DNA of 64,000 bases from Runella defluvii (lineage in GTDB: Bacteria > Bacteroidota > Bacteroidia > Cytophagales > Spirosomataceae): positions 1-64,000 of the forward strand of contig NZ_JACIBY010000011.1 of the NCBI RefSeq assembly GCF_014195535.1, written 5' to 3'. A model generated the notes under the pieces. It was given only the letters and a program-made list of their open reading frames with translations. It had not been told where the DNA came from and did no database searches. Below, one piece after another: positions 6,784 to 17,100 of the stretch. The position numbers and the translations under genes are program-made. Each line of letters opens with the position of its first letter. Positions within the stretch are counted from its first letter, which is position 1.

Positions 6784-8427
6784 CTACTTCGCAGGATACT
6801 GCTTTTCGAGCCAAGCAACGATTTTTGAAAACACATCTACCGCCGCCGATGCACTCATCCCGTGTTTTTCTTTTGGGTAAAGCTCTAACTGAGAAAGTGT
6901 TCCCAGCGATTGTAGCTTTTTATGGAGATTTTCGGCCTGACTGACATTTACCAACGGGTCTTCAACCCCGTGGAAGGAAATGGTAGGCACCGATGTTTCT
7001 TTGGTCAAATGTAATAACGGACTTGCATCAACGCAGATTTGGGCTTTGTGGTCGGGTGTTCCCAGAAAGCGAATGACGGTATTGTCAGCATCGCTGCCGT
7101 CGGGACGGATGGTTTTGTCCGTCAAGTCGGTAGGCCCCCACAAGTTGACGACGGTTTTTACCTGTTTTTTTGCGTCGTGTTTGTAAGCGTACAGCATCGC
7201 CAAATGCGCCCCTGCGCTGCCGCCCATGAGGGCAAATTCGTTGCCGTTAAAACCGTACCGTTTTGCCTTGCTCGACAAAAATTCAAGTGCTTTTTTTACG
7301 TCTTCAATTTGAGCAGGGAAAAGGTTTTGACCCTCTTTTACCAAACGATAATTGATAGAAACCACCATGTAACCCCGATTCCCGACCAACTCTTCAATCA
7401 ACTGTTTGGGAAATTCGCTTTTATCTCCTCGGTTCCACGACCCTCCGTGAATATAGACAATCAGCTTGGTGTTACTGTTGTGATTGTCAGGATAAAACGC
7501 ATCAAGCAAATTCTGTTTCCCTTCAGCATCGCCATACGACACATCCAACAGCGACTGATAGCTTGGTTTCTTGGGCAACGAGGCTGCATTTTGGCTCAGT
7601 CCATTTCGCCAGCCGTTGGCATTTAAGTACTTTACCAATGCTTCGGGCTGGTCGGTTTGAATGCCATTGACGCCTTTCTGAAGCGCATTGTTCCATGCTT
7701 CGGGGCCTTCCGAAGGGCTTTGAACATCTAACCAAACGCTTACGCCCTCACTTTGGGCGGCTTGCACCATTTCTTTGTCATAGATGTTATCGAGCGCCTC
7801 GATTTTGACTTGTCCCAGAAAATACCGCAGTTGGTCTTTGTTTTTCACCTCGTCAAACAAGCTCGTCATCAACGGCATTTGGGGAGCCACGCTTCGCCAT
7901 TTTTTGTAGTCGGGGACTTTGTTCAAATAGACAACTATTTGATTTTCCATTCCCTCCGCCTGAATCTGTTTCCAGGTTTCGGCTACGTCCGCATTTTTAA
8001 AATCGAGGTAGATATGAATGCGGTTTTTGCACAAACGCAACACCTCCCGAAACTCAGGGATTCGGTAGGCCGTTGGGTCGTCGGCTTTGGGATTTTTGAG
8101 TTGAAGCGATTGAAGTTCGGCCCACGTTTTGTCCGATACGTTGCCTTTTCCATTGGTCATGCGGTCAACGGTGGCATCGTGGTGAATCATCAAAATACCA
8201 TCTTTGCTCGTCCGTAGGTCAATTTCAACGTAATCAGCGCCGCTTTTGATGGCTTCTTCGTAAGACGCCAAGCTATTTTCGGGAACATTGACGTGGTTGC
8301 CTCGGTGAGCAATGACCACCAATTTATTCTTGGAGGTAGGAAGAACGGGAGCTGTTTGAGCAACTCCCGTAAAAATGCTAAGTAGCGCGATAAGCAGTGT
8401 TATCGCATACCTTTGGGCATATTTCAT
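6784..8427 (-). CDS. exported fusion of glycerophosphodiester phosphodiesterase and alpha/beta-hydrolase esterase
   Basis: A 547-residue protein with a signal peptide (about 1-24) and two enzyme domains. Residues 35-270 are a GDPD TIM barrel: HRGN at 41-44, PENS at 49-52, the metal ligands Glu68 and Asp70, and His83. Residues about 290-545 are an alpha/beta-hydrolase of the BD-FAE/carboxylesterase type: oxyanion HGGSW at 327-331, nucleophile Ser404 in GGSAGAH, and probable Asp490 and His522. GDPDs split glycerophosphodiesters into glycerol 3-phosphate and an alcohol, and the esterase could remove acyl groups first. Such a pairing would suit stepwise phospholipid breakdown, but the substrates are inferred. 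No frame break is seen at the junction, so it is a true fusion. Confidence 0.88.
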   Translation of the reverse strand: MKYAQRYAITLLIALLSIFTGVAQTAPVLPTSKNKLVVIAHRGNHVNVPENSLASYEEAIKSGADYVEIDLRTSKDGILMIHHDATVDRMTNGKGNVSDKTWAELQSLQLKNPKADDPTAYRIPEFREVLRLCKNRIHIYLDFKNADVAETWKQIQAEGMENQIVVYLNKVPDYKKWRSVAPQMPLMTSLFDEVKNKDQLRYFLGQVKIEALDNIYDKEMVQAAQSEGVSVWLDVQSPSEGPEAWNNALQKGVNGIQTDQPEALVKYLNANGWRNGLSQNAASLPKKPSYQSLLDVSYGDAEGKQNLLDAFYPDNHNSNTKLIVYIHGGSWNRGDKSEFPKQLIEELVGNRGYMVVSINYRLVKEGQNLFPAQIEDVKKALEFLSSKAKRYGFNGNEFALMGGSAGAHLAMLYAYKHDAKKQVKTVVNLWGPTDLTDKTIRPDGSDADNTVIRFLGTPDHKAQICVDASPLLHLTKETSVPTISFHGVEDPLVNVSQAENLHKKLQSLGTLSQLELYPKEKHGMSASAAVDVFSKIVAWLEKQYPAK

Positions 8428-8442
8428 AGAAAAACGAATTAA

Positions 8443-8682
8443 CTATCTCAGTTGAAAGGGCGTCTTTGCATCATGTTCTGACATGAGCTTATTGAAATAC
8501 TCTTCCAGAATGACAGAGTACTCTGGAGCCATTTCAGTTGCTCCCAGTCCTACCAACAATTCGTCAAATTCCTCTTTCGATAGCTTGTTGCTTAATAGCT
8601 TATCGACTAGGTACTCTGGACGGGAGTGTTCCATGGTCATTTGTTTATACAGTATATCTAAAGTACGCCAAAGACTACCCAA
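8443..8682 (-). CDS. small protein resembling the isolated N-terminal (anti-sigma) domain of FecR-type regulators
   Basis: At most 79 residues, with likely starts at 8682 or, by similarity, 8640 (MTMEHS). The segment PEYLVDKLLSNKLSKEEFDE followed by a second helix (SVILEEYFNKLMSE) resembles the cytoplasmic sigma-binding domain at the N-terminus of Bacteroidota FecR proteins. It stops before any transmembrane or periplasmic part. There is no room for a decayed remainder: the next gene starts 15 bases downstream, and the preceding gene ends 9 bases before 8682. It is either a free-standing anti-sigma domain or a remnant kept in frame. The identification rests on pattern alone. Confidence 0.5.
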   Translation of the reverse strand: MGSLWRTLDILYKQMTMEHSRPEYLVDKLLSNKLSKEEFDELLVGLGATEMAPEYSVILEEYFNKLMSEHDAKTPFQLR

Positions 8683-8691
8683 AAGACTACT

Positions 8692-10050
8692 TTAAAGCAC
8701 CTTTTTCTGGTCTGTCAGAAATACACGGGTACTTACCGTGTAGGTTCCTCCCTCTGGGTTTTTATATTTTAAGTCAACGTAAAACGCTTTGTAGCCGCTG
8801 CTTGGGTAGTTTTCTTTTAGCTTGATTTTTGACGTATTCGAGACTCCCAACGACTGACTTGTCCACTTCTCGTTTCTAAAATCTTTGTCTGCCGAAGTAG
8901 CCGACCATACAATCGCATCGACTAAACCATCACTTGCCGTATTTATACTCAATTTCACGCCTTTACGGCTCGACGACGCCTTCCATTTTGGGGTTGGATA
9001 CGCACGGTTGTTGATGGTCGTTCCAAAAAAGGCACTCAATGCTTCCAATGCTTGCGCTCCGCCACCCAAATCGTGCCCTGCGTTGGGTACGTAGTGAATC
9101 ATGTTTTGTCCAGGAATCTGGTCATAGTAATGTTTGATGGCATCCACCGTCCAGTATTCGTCGTTGGTGCCAATGAAAATAATTTTGGGCACTGTCAACT
9201 TTGCACGGTACGAATACGGGTCAATCATGGTCGTAATGGCGGCTCCTTTGGGCGTATTGGCCGTTTGGGGAATCTCCAACTTTACGTAATCTTCGATTTG
9301 AACGCTGTACTCACCGTAGCTTTTGAGCTGATAATCAAGCGTTGCTGGCATGTTGAGCATGTCAATCACCATCGGCCCGATGGCCTTTACACGCGCATCG
9401 TCAATCGCTGCCGACAGCCACGTTGTCCATCCACGTTTTGAAGCGCCTGTTACTACAAAGCTATTAACCTCGTGGTTGAGTTTTTGTTTTGAAAATGCCT
9501 GCACGGCGTCCATGGTTTTCACTGCACTTTTCACCATCGGAAACAACAACGGCCAGGTATAATCGCCGTCCTTTTTGAAGTTGTGCAAGGTGTAAGAAAT
9601 GAGCGCATCTTCGGTCAATTTGCCATAAAGTGGTTGGTTAGGCGCTTGTTTCAACAATACTACAATGGCTTTATTTTTGGAAGAAATCCCCGCCAGCGGC
9701 AACCAAAGCTTGTCTTTGGTACTCCAGTTGGGTTGCTCGTCTTTATTGGAACCACCCGTAATAAACAACAGCGCGCCATCGTGGGTATTTTCTTTGGGAA
9801 CAAACACCGTAAGCTGGTGACGCCACGTAATTCCTCGCCATTTTTGGGAAGTCAAGAGAAGGTTATAGCCCGTCACGTCACCCATCGGAAACGAGTCTTT
9901 CAATTCCCACGTAAAGGTATCGTCACCGTTGTTGATGTAACTTTTTAGAGCAGTTTCGGGGGTAACGTTTGCTTGTTGGGCCCGAAGTAGCGGCGTAGCG
10001 ACCCAAACGATGGTCGCTATCAAAAAGTGTTTAAAAAATGGCTTACGCAT
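8692..10050 (-). CDS. exported PhoPQ-activated pathogenicity-related (PqaA-like) family protein
   Basis: A 452-residue protein with a signal peptide (about 1-25). It belongs to the PhoPQ-related family, alpha/beta-hydrolase-like proteins whose chemistry is not established. Family hallmarks are WRHQLTVFVPKE (about 76-87), the nucleophile-elbow-like GASKRGW (202-208, Ser204), VKAIGPMVIDMLN, and IFIGTNDEYW with YVPNAGHDLGGG for the presumed acid and histidine. A C-terminal beta domain follows (about 350-450). It lies in the hydrolase block between the GDPD gene (27-base gap) and the FecR-N-like gene (9-base gap), probably co-transcribed. Esterase or peptidase action on an extracytoplasmic substrate is possible. 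Confidence 0.85.
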   Translation of the reverse strand: MRKPFFKHFLIATIVWVATPLLRAQQANVTPETALKSYINNGDDTFTWELKDSFPMGDVTGYNLLLTSQKWRGITWRHQLTVFVPKENTHDGALLFITGGSNKDEQPNWSTKDKLWLPLAGISSKNKAIVVLLKQAPNQPLYGKLTEDALISYTLHNFKKDGDYTWPLLFPMVKSAVKTMDAVQAFSKQKLNHEVNSFVVTGASKRGWTTWLSAAIDDARVKAIGPMVIDMLNMPATLDYQLKSYGEYSVQIEDYVKLEIPQTANTPKGAAITTMIDPYSYRAKLTVPKIIFIGTNDEYWTVDAIKHYYDQIPGQNMIHYVPNAGHDLGGGAQALEALSAFFGTTINNRAYPTPKWKASSSRKGVKLSINTASDGLVDAIVWSATSADKDFRNEKWTSQSLGVSNTSKIKLKENYPSSGYKAFYVDLKYKNPEGGTYTVSTRVFLTDQKKVL

Positions 10051-10077
10051 TATGATTGGAGTTAGAGAGTTTTAGGG

Positions 10078-10941
10078 TTATAAATGAATTTTTCGTTCTT
10101 TGAGCAATTTCAACAACAACTCGGGCTCATCGGTTTGCACCACGTTTGCTCCGTGTTTGAGAAGCTGCCCCAGTGCCTCGTCAGTTTTGCCTGCCCGAAG
10201 CGCCGCATCCACGGGACCCAGTGCATTTATCCAAACCCGCGACGAATGTTTTTTGATGGTTCCCACCACTTCGGGGGTATAAAACGAGAAGTCGATGTGG
10301 ACAATTTCGGGCTCAAACAACGCAATGGCCGAATCGGCTTCGGACAGCGAATGTGCCCGTGGCATCATCATGTAGTGTTTGTTTTTCTTGTCAACGTACT
10401 TCAGGATTTCGTAATCACTATCAAAGAAAATGACAATATCTTCGGTCTTGGTTTTTTGTATTACCTCCAAAACCGCGTCCATTTTGTCGGTTTTTAGGTC
10501 TAAATCGACCAAAATATGGCCTTTTGCCAACAAAAGCGCTTCTTCCAGCGTCGGAATTTTTTCAGTGGTTGCTTTGCCATTTTCAACCAAAAAAAGCTGA
10601 TTAAGCTGCGCAAAAGTCATTTCTTCTAACTTTCCCTTGCCCGTTGTGGTGCGATTGACCGTCCCGTCGTGCATAATGACGGGTACACCGTCGGAAGTTA
10701 CTTTTACGTCAATCTCCAAAATATCTACCCCTAGCCGTATCGCTTCTTTGATGGCGGGAATGGAGTTTTCGGGAAATTGGTTGTGCGCTGCTCGGTGCGA
10801 GGCCACCAGTACGGTAGTCGATTTTGGATTCAAGAAATCTTTTTTGATGTCTTTGACGTTTCGTTGTCCCCAAACCGTCCCCATCGACAACCCCATCATG
10901 CTCCACCAGAGCCACTGTTTTTTCATCATTTTATCGTTCAA
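10078..10941 (-). CDS. exported glycerophosphodiester phosphodiesterase family protein
   Basis: A 287-residue single-domain GDPD with a hydrophobic N-terminus (an internal start at MKKQWLWW, residue 6, gives a better signal peptide). Visible catalytic residues are HR at 49-50, FPENS (57-61), Glu76 and Asp78 in LEIDVK, and HDGTV (91-95), all on a TIM-barrel scaffold ending at QTDEPELL. It should hydrolyse a glycerophosphodiester or related phosphodiester outside the cytoplasm. Its start codon directly abuts the stop of the ceramidase-like gene, implying translational coupling in one operon. It is a second GDPD, related only distantly to the fusion protein downstream. Confidence 0.92.
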   Translation of the reverse strand: MNDKMMKKQWLWWSMMGLSMGTVWGQRNVKDIKKDFLNPKSTTVLVASHRAAHNQFPENSIPAIKEAIRLGVDILEIDVKVTSDGVPVIMHDGTVNRTTTGKGKLEEMTFAQLNQLFLVENGKATTEKIPTLEEALLLAKGHILVDLDLKTDKMDAVLEVIQKTKTEDIVIFFDSDYEILKYVDKKNKHYMMMPRAHSLSEADSAIALFEPEIVHIDFSFYTPEVVGTIKKHSSRVWINALGPVDAALRAGKTDEALGQLLKHGANVVQTDEPELLLKLLKERKIHL

Positions 10942-12195
10942 TTATTGCGCCTTCGGACTCTCTTTAACGAGTTTTAAGGCTTGTTCCATGTAAATTTCGG
11001 CAGTCATTTCTCCCAAACTGGTTCGGCTCACGTACTCATAGCGTTTGAAACTATTAAAATCCACTTTGGTGAGCATGTACCCAAAGGCGTCGTTGGTAAG
11101 GCCAAACAAAAACGGTAATTTGGTGTTCATGTTTCGCTTTAAGTAATAGCCAATGTTGGGCAAAGCTTCTCCTGGAATGGTCAGGATTTGGGCAGGGCCA
11201 ATGTTCAATAGATTCACCTGCGTACTCACGCTGGCGTCTTTGGCGTTGGGGTGTTTGAGGGGTGAGTTTTTTAAAATATAACGCATCAATTCTGACTCTA
11301 CGGGAAACTCTACCGTGCGCGCCGTGCAGTACAACGAAGCATTATCGAGGGTCGGGGCGGGAGTAACAATGCGCAGGGCTTCGTCGGCCAGCAGTTCGCC
11401 GATTCGGACACACTCTTCCCACGTATTGGCTTCGTTGTTCGACTCACGACGGTTATCAGCCGTGACCATTCCTCCTTGGGCACTGTTCATAAACAAGGCT
11501 ATTCCGCCCACTTTTGATTCGATACGATCGTACAACGGCCCGCACATATCGGGACTCATAATTCCTCTTCCCGAGCCAATGATTTCGGGGTGAATGGCGT
11601 AGTTGACCAACGTTGCAATCGTTTTTCCTTGTTTGTTGGTCGCCTGAATCACGCCACAACGCGGGTCGTACAGCTGCGGAGCGTAGTAGTTGTACGCAAT
11701 TTGACCTTTGGCTTCCCCCACCGCGATTTTCAGCGTGGCAGGTTCCAATTTTGAAACTGCCTCATTGACGGCATCGGCGATTTTTTTGACACAATCGTCC
11801 AAGTACTTCAAATCGGCCGACGACTTGCCCGTCTGGTCAGGAAACGCGTACGCATCGGGGCCACTGTGGGTGTGAGTGCAGCCAATCAACACATTTTCGG
11901 GAGGAATGCCTTTGATGAGCGCCCGCGATTTATTGCCCAACACCGACGACCAGCCAAGGTTATCGACGCCTACGATTGCCACGCGCGTTCCCCCTTTTTC
12001 GAGTACCATCACGCGGGCAAATAAGTCACCTTTTTTCTCCGTGGTAGGCTTAGGCGTACCTATCCCTCCCGAGGCAGGAAGCAGTGGATTGGGCGTGATG
12101 ACCCGCAACGCCGCTCCCACGCGCAGCTCCTGCGCTATGCTCGCCACTGCTAACCAACTCCAAGCGATTACGCCAAGTATTATTCGTTTTTTCAT
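10942..12195 (-). CDS. neutral/alkaline ceramidase N-domain-like exported hydrolase
   Basis: A 417-residue protein with a signal peptide (about 1-22), matching the N-terminal catalytic domain of non-lysosomal neutral ceramidases. Zinc ligands are recognisable: THTHSG (107-112, His108 and His110) and His202 in NYAIHPEIIG. The serine-containing GDVSP motif of true ceramidases is replaced by NSAQGGMV (237-244), and the C-terminal immunoglobulin-like domain is missing, so amide hydrolysis of ceramide is not assured. It is the first gene of the minus-strand hydrolase block. The substrate could be a sphingolipid or another N-acyl compound. Confidence 0.85.
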   Translation of the reverse strand: MKKRIILGVIAWSWLAVASIAQELRVGAALRVITPNPLLPASGGIGTPKPTTEKKGDLFARVMVLEKGGTRVAIVGVDNLGWSSVLGNKSRALIKGIPPENVLIGCTHTHSGPDAYAFPDQTGKSSADLKYLDDCVKKIADAVNEAVSKLEPATLKIAVGEAKGQIAYNYYAPQLYDPRCGVIQATNKQGKTIATLVNYAIHPEIIGSGRGIMSPDMCGPLYDRIESKVGGIALFMNSAQGGMVTADNRRESNNEANTWEECVRIGELLADEALRIVTPAPTLDNASLYCTARTVEFPVESELMRYILKNSPLKHPNAKDASVSTQVNLLNIGPAQILTIPGEALPNIGYYLKRNMNTKLPFLFGLTNDAFGYMLTKVDFNSFKRYEYVSRTSLGEMTAEIYMEQALKLVKESPKAQ

Positions 12196-12240
12196 GTTGT
12201 TTTCTGTTTGGGGTTAAAAGTTGCTTCTTCTTCGCTGGTC

Positions 12241-12305
12241 GGGTTGAGAGCAACCCTCCTCACTGTCATTCGACATTCGCAAACTCATCGGGTTGTGAGC
12301 AACCC
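12241..12305. repeat. two REP-like hairpins upstream of the ceramidase-like gene
   Basis: GGGTTG-AGAG-CAACCC at 12241-12256 and GGGTTG-TGAG-CAACCC at 12290-12305 keep the same stem with different loops. CGACATTC between them is also shared with the copies at 2.0-2.2 kb, which lie in the opposite orientation. Conserved stem and variable loop are typical of REP elements. Confidence 0.7.
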
Positions 12306-12426
12306 TCTGCACTGAATGAAGACAGCAGCCCGCCGCACTGAGTAAGCAACTTTCTTACTGAAACTCTCCTAAAGAGCATACGGTAAACTTACATTTGTGG
12401 ACTATTGAATAGAGGTATGTGCAAAA

Positions 12427-12450
12427 AAAGGTGGAAAGTTTTCCACCTTT
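12427..12450 (-). terminator. intrinsic terminator after susD-1
   Basis: Arms 12427-12437 and 12440-12450 (AAAGGTGGAAA and its complement) form a strong hairpin. Read on the minus strand it follows the susD-1 stop and continues into a U-run. Confidence 0.85.
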
Positions 12451-12474
12451 TTTTATTCTCTTCAACTCTTATTC

Positions 12475-14112
12475 TTACCAAGGTTTGCTTGTTCCTTGGG
12501 CTACCCAAGGCTTCGACCATGGGCTATTTTTGCCATCTGCCGCCGAAAACTCGGTTTGTTCTAGTTTACTCATCGCACTTTCGGTATTCACCTTATTCAA
12601 ATTACGTTCGTCGAGCATGTAGAAAAACCGAACTGGCAATACTTTGCGCTTGGCTTGTGGCCCTGCTACCAACGCAGGAAACCCTGTTCTGCGGTAGTCA
12701 AACCATGCTTCTTGCGCCGCCGTCCAACTCGAAATCCATTTTTGCTCGATGATTTGTTTCAACGTTCCGTCGTATTTTACCCCATCTCCTGCAATGTAAG
12801 TAGCATAGCTGCTTCCTACGCCCCAAGTATCTAAAGAGGCTTTTACTCCTGCTTCATAATGCGTTTTGGCATCGCCTACCGCCCAGCCTTTCAGCGCAGC
12901 TTCGGCCAAAATAAACCGTATTTCGGCAGCCGACATCAAACGCGACTTCAAAAGTGTTCCTTTGGCTTGTTTGTAAATGTCGTTCAACCACGATACGTGC
13001 GGGTTATTGGCCGCTTGTTCGGCGGTTGGGCTAAGGTTGTAAGAAGCTCCCCCCACAATCGCCGTTGGAAGACCCACGTACTCGTTGGTATTATAGTCTT
13101 TTCCAGCCACTTTATCGGGCGACAAATAGCGTTTGCTACCGTCGATTTTGTCCGTTCCTTTGGGCAAAGATGGATCCACTACCAACTGAATTTTTACCTT
13201 ATTGGCCCAAACTCCCAGGCGCGGGTCTTTGATTGCCAATAATCTATCTACAAACGTAGCCGCCATTTTGATACGACGGTAGTTACTTTCACTGGCATCA
13301 TAAATGGCGTTGGCAGGCCAAGAATCGTCGTTGCTATTTCCCGCAAAAGGCATGGCGCAGTCGTCAGCAATGGCCGTGATAATGGGATACTGCGTCGCAT
13401 TTCCTACAATTTTTTCAATACCTGCTTTGGCTACATCAGGTTTTTTGCTCGAAATGCGCATGTAATAACGCAACGCCAAGGAGTTGGCTAACTTACGCCA
13501 TTTGGCAGGCGCTCCCGCATAATAAACATCGGCTGTACCAACAGTTACGGGATAGTCTGTCGCATTTTTGGAGAGCAAGGTGTTTGCTTTCTCAAGGTCG
13601 GCCAAAATTCCCGTGTAAATCGCCTCTTGCGAATCGTACGAAGGGAACGTATTGGCAGCGCCGCCATCGGCTCCTTTCAAAGCCGAAGTGTAAGGCGCAT
13701 CCCCCCAAAGGTCGGTAATCAACCCAAACATCATAGATTTCATCACCAGCGCGATGCCTTGATGCAACTCTGAGTTGGTAGCAATGGCACGGTCATAGAC
13801 GTATTGGTTGTTACGCAAAATATCGTAGTAGCCCGCCCAGCTTTGGCTTCCGCCCCAATCGTACTCGTTGTGGCCGCTACTCCAGCCGTCTTTTTGGGTA
13901 TGCTGCATCACGCCTGCAATGTCTTGGTAGCCCAAGTTGACAAACGCTTTTCCGCTTTCGGTCAAAACGGTTGATAACACCAAGTTTGGATTGGCATTAG
14001 CGGGGTTGACGCCGTTGGGGTTTTCGTTGAGTACAGTTAAATCTTTACAAGAAAATACTGTACAAGAAAACAAAAGCACCAAGCAAGTTGATTTAAAGTT
14101 CTTGATTTTCAT
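12475..14112 (-). CDS. SusD/RagB-family outer-membrane lipoprotein (pair 1)
   Basis: A 545-residue surface lipoprotein that caps the SusC-1 channel and binds the nutrient. A lipobox ends at the cysteine of FSCKDL (about residue 22). The following NENPNGVNPANANPNLVL is characteristic of the SusD-like_2 branch, often found in non-glycan or peptide-type systems. TPR-like helices (for example LRNNQYVYDRA, KWRKLANSLALRYYMRIS) and the late WFDYRRTGFPAL motif confirm the family. It starts 24 bases after susC-1 and ends at an intrinsic terminator. The ligand cannot be read from sequence. Confidence 0.94.
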   Translation of the reverse strand: MKIKNFKSTCLVLLFSCTVFSCKDLTVLNENPNGVNPANANPNLVLSTVLTESGKAFVNLGYQDIAGVMQHTQKDGWSSGHNEYDWGGSQSWAGYYDILRNNQYVYDRAIATNSELHQGIALVMKSMMFGLITDLWGDAPYTSALKGADGGAANTFPSYDSQEAIYTGILADLEKANTLLSKNATDYPVTVGTADVYYAGAPAKWRKLANSLALRYYMRISSKKPDVAKAGIEKIVGNATQYPIITAIADDCAMPFAGNSNDDSWPANAIYDASESNYRRIKMAATFVDRLLAIKDPRLGVWANKVKIQLVVDPSLPKGTDKIDGSKRYLSPDKVAGKDYNTNEYVGLPTAIVGGASYNLSPTAEQAANNPHVSWLNDIYKQAKGTLLKSRLMSAAEIRFILAEAALKGWAVGDAKTHYEAGVKASLDTWGVGSSYATYIAGDGVKYDGTLKQIIEQKWISSWTAAQEAWFDYRRTGFPALVAGPQAKRKVLPVRFFYMLDERNLNKVNTESAMSKLEQTEFSAADGKNSPWSKPWVAQGTSKPW

Positions 14113-14136
14113 TGCCTTACTATTGTTTATGTTTTC

Positions 14137-17100
14137 TTAGAATGTGAGACCCAATTTAAAACCGACTGGAATAACCCAAGGATTGACGTTGTAGCGTTCG
14201 ATACCTTGTTTAAACTGGCTTCCGCCGCCTTGTACACCTGATTCTTGCTGGAATGCCATTTCTGGATCAATGTTGATTTTGGCGGCTGTCCAAAGAATGA
14301 TGTTACGGCTATAGACCGAGAAGTTGGCACTTTGTACACCGACTTTTTTCAACCAGCTCTGTGGCAAATCGTACCCAAGCGTAATTTCACGCAGCTTGAG
14401 GAAAGAGGCATCGTACAAAAACGCTCTCGTAAACGACCAAGCGGTACTTCCTGCAAATGGTAAAACCAACGTCCCTGTTTCTCCCAAGTTTTCTTTGAAA
14501 CCTGTTGGATTTCCGTTGGCATCGTAGCCCGTTGCTATTACTCCAGGAATAAATACTCCTCCGTAAGGAAGCGTGTAAGGACCATACTTAAACGGATACC
14601 CACCATAATCAGGCGTTGGCCCACCTACCAACGGGAAGTTGTTGCCGTTGATGAGCACCATTTTGTCTTGGTTTGCCACCAAATAATCGCGGAGGGCTTT
14701 GCCCGTCAACCCGTTAGGATTGAATAGTTTATCCAAGAACAACTGCGACTGTCCGTTTTCTTCCCCGAAGCGATAGGTTTGTGACACAAAGTCGCCACCA
14801 TTACGCCAGTCGAAAGACATACTCAAGCTAAAGCCTTTGTACGAAATCGAGGTCTGCAAGCCCATGATAAATTTAGGGTTGAAGTTTCCGATTTTGTTTC
14901 TCGTATTGATGGCATCAATCGACTGCCACTTGCCTGTTTGGTCCAAAATAGGGTAGCCATAATACGGCGATTCTTTGCTTTCAACCGTCACTACTTTGGC
15001 GTCATAAATATCTCCAATCTGCTCACCTACGTACGTCCAAGCACCTCCTTTGGCATCTGTCCAGAGTGTATAGTAAGGCAAGTCATCCGAAAGTTGCTTG
15101 ATGGTGGTACGGTTGCGGGTCCAGTTAGCATTGATGTCCCAGCGCCAGTTGTTGCGGTCGATGGGCGTTCCACCCAACACAAATTCAAAGCCTTTGCTCA
15201 CCAAAAGTCCTGCATTGATGTTTTTAAGGGTATAACCCGACGACGGCGGAAGTTTGGTACTTAGAATCTGGTTGCGGTTTTCTACCATGTAGTACGTACC
15301 AGAGAAGCGCAAACGATTTTTAAACAAATTAAGGTCAATACCACTTTCGTACGACGTTACGATTTCTGGTTTGAGGTCAGAAATAAGGAGCGTACCTGGC
15401 GTACTGAGGCGCGGTACACCATCCCAAGTACCTGCGTTGCCCAGCGTTCCGAGCAATTGGTACGGGTTGGCGTCGTTACCTACCTGAGCAAATCCTGTAC
15501 GAAGTTTCAACATACTGATTTGGTTGGTCAACGGAAGCATTTCGTTCACCAACAAGCTCAACGAAGCCGATGGGTAGAAATACGAGCGATTGGCCGCAGG
15601 GAGCGTACTTGACCAGTCGTTGCGGGCAGTTACGTCCAAAAACACCATGTCTTTGTACCCAATGTTTGCCAATCCGTAGCCACTATAAATAGCTCTTTGG
15701 AACCACGAGCTGTTGTAGTCAAGGTTAGCAGGGGCAATGTTTTGGATGGTGTAAACCCCTGGTACAATCAAACCTGTACCACTTTTGGTAGCATTGGTAA
15801 CGTTTGAGCCTTTTTGGTAACGGGCATTTCCACCCACCGAAAACGACAAGCTTATGTCTTTAATGTCTTTCTTGTAAGTGGCTAAGAAATCGGCATTGCT
15901 TTCAAAATTGGCGATGTCGATGATTCCGTACGCGCCACGCGGGTCGTTGGTGTAGCTATTGGCTACCTTCATTTCGCGTTTTTCGTTGTAAGTATCTATG
16001 GCATAGCGGCCCATCAAACTAATTTCGGGCGTAATCTGCCATTCTGCTCTGATGTTTCCAAACGCACGGTCGCGCACAAAACTATTGTTTACTTCGTAGG
16101 CTAAGAAGTACGGGTTATTCCAAATGCCTTTGAACTGCGAGCGCTGCTGCAACCCTTCCTGCCCTGGCAACCAGTAGTTTTCTAAGTCACGGATATCTGT
16201 ATGCGGCGACACAGCATAGGCCCATTGGAGCGGGTTGGCACCTCGGTTTCCTGCGGGGCGGTTGTTTGAGTTAGAGCGGCTCAAGTCTAAGTTGGTACTC
16301 ACCCGCAGTTTGTCGCTTACTTTGACCGATGTATTTAAGTTGATGGTATTTCTAAACAAATCAGAATTGGGGATAATGCCCTTGTGCTGCATGTTTGAAT
16401 ACGACAAGCGGTAGTTGAACATATCGGTGCTGTTGGCAATCGAAACGCCGTTGGTGGTTGTCACCCCTGTTTGCACAAAGTTTTTGACGTTATTTGGGTG
16501 CGACACAAGCGGCATTTTCATGGGCTTTCCATCGGCGCCAATGGGGCTGTTCCATTGTACTTCTTCGTAGCCTTTGTCCAAAGCTGCGCCGTAAGTAGCC
16601 GCAACGTTTTCTTGAACCAAACCTCCAAATGGATTACTCAAAGGTGTGCCACTGATGGCAGGTGGAATGGCCGAAAACTGTCCTGTTCCAAACTGAGTTT
16701 GCCATTTCAAATACTTAAATGGTTTGTCAAAAACTGTATTAGACGTAATCGAAACGGTCATTTTTTTGGCTTTAGAGCCGCTTTTTGTGGTTATAAGCAC
16801 CACGCCGTTCCCCGCCCGCGAACCATACAACGCCGCTGCACTTGGCCCTTTCAAAATCGACACACTTTCGATATCGTCGGGGTTAAGGCTCGAAATAGAG
16901 TTCCCAAAGTCAGCACGGTTATCGTTCCCGACTTGGCTAATGTTGTTGAGGGTGTTGGCCAACGGCACCCCATCGACCACAAACAAAGGCTGGTTGTCGC
17001 TGCTCAACGAAGTAGCACCGCGAATCACCATACTCACCGATGACCCCGTTCCGCCCGTTGAGCTGATAGTCACCCCAGCCACTTTTCCCGCCATGGCGTT

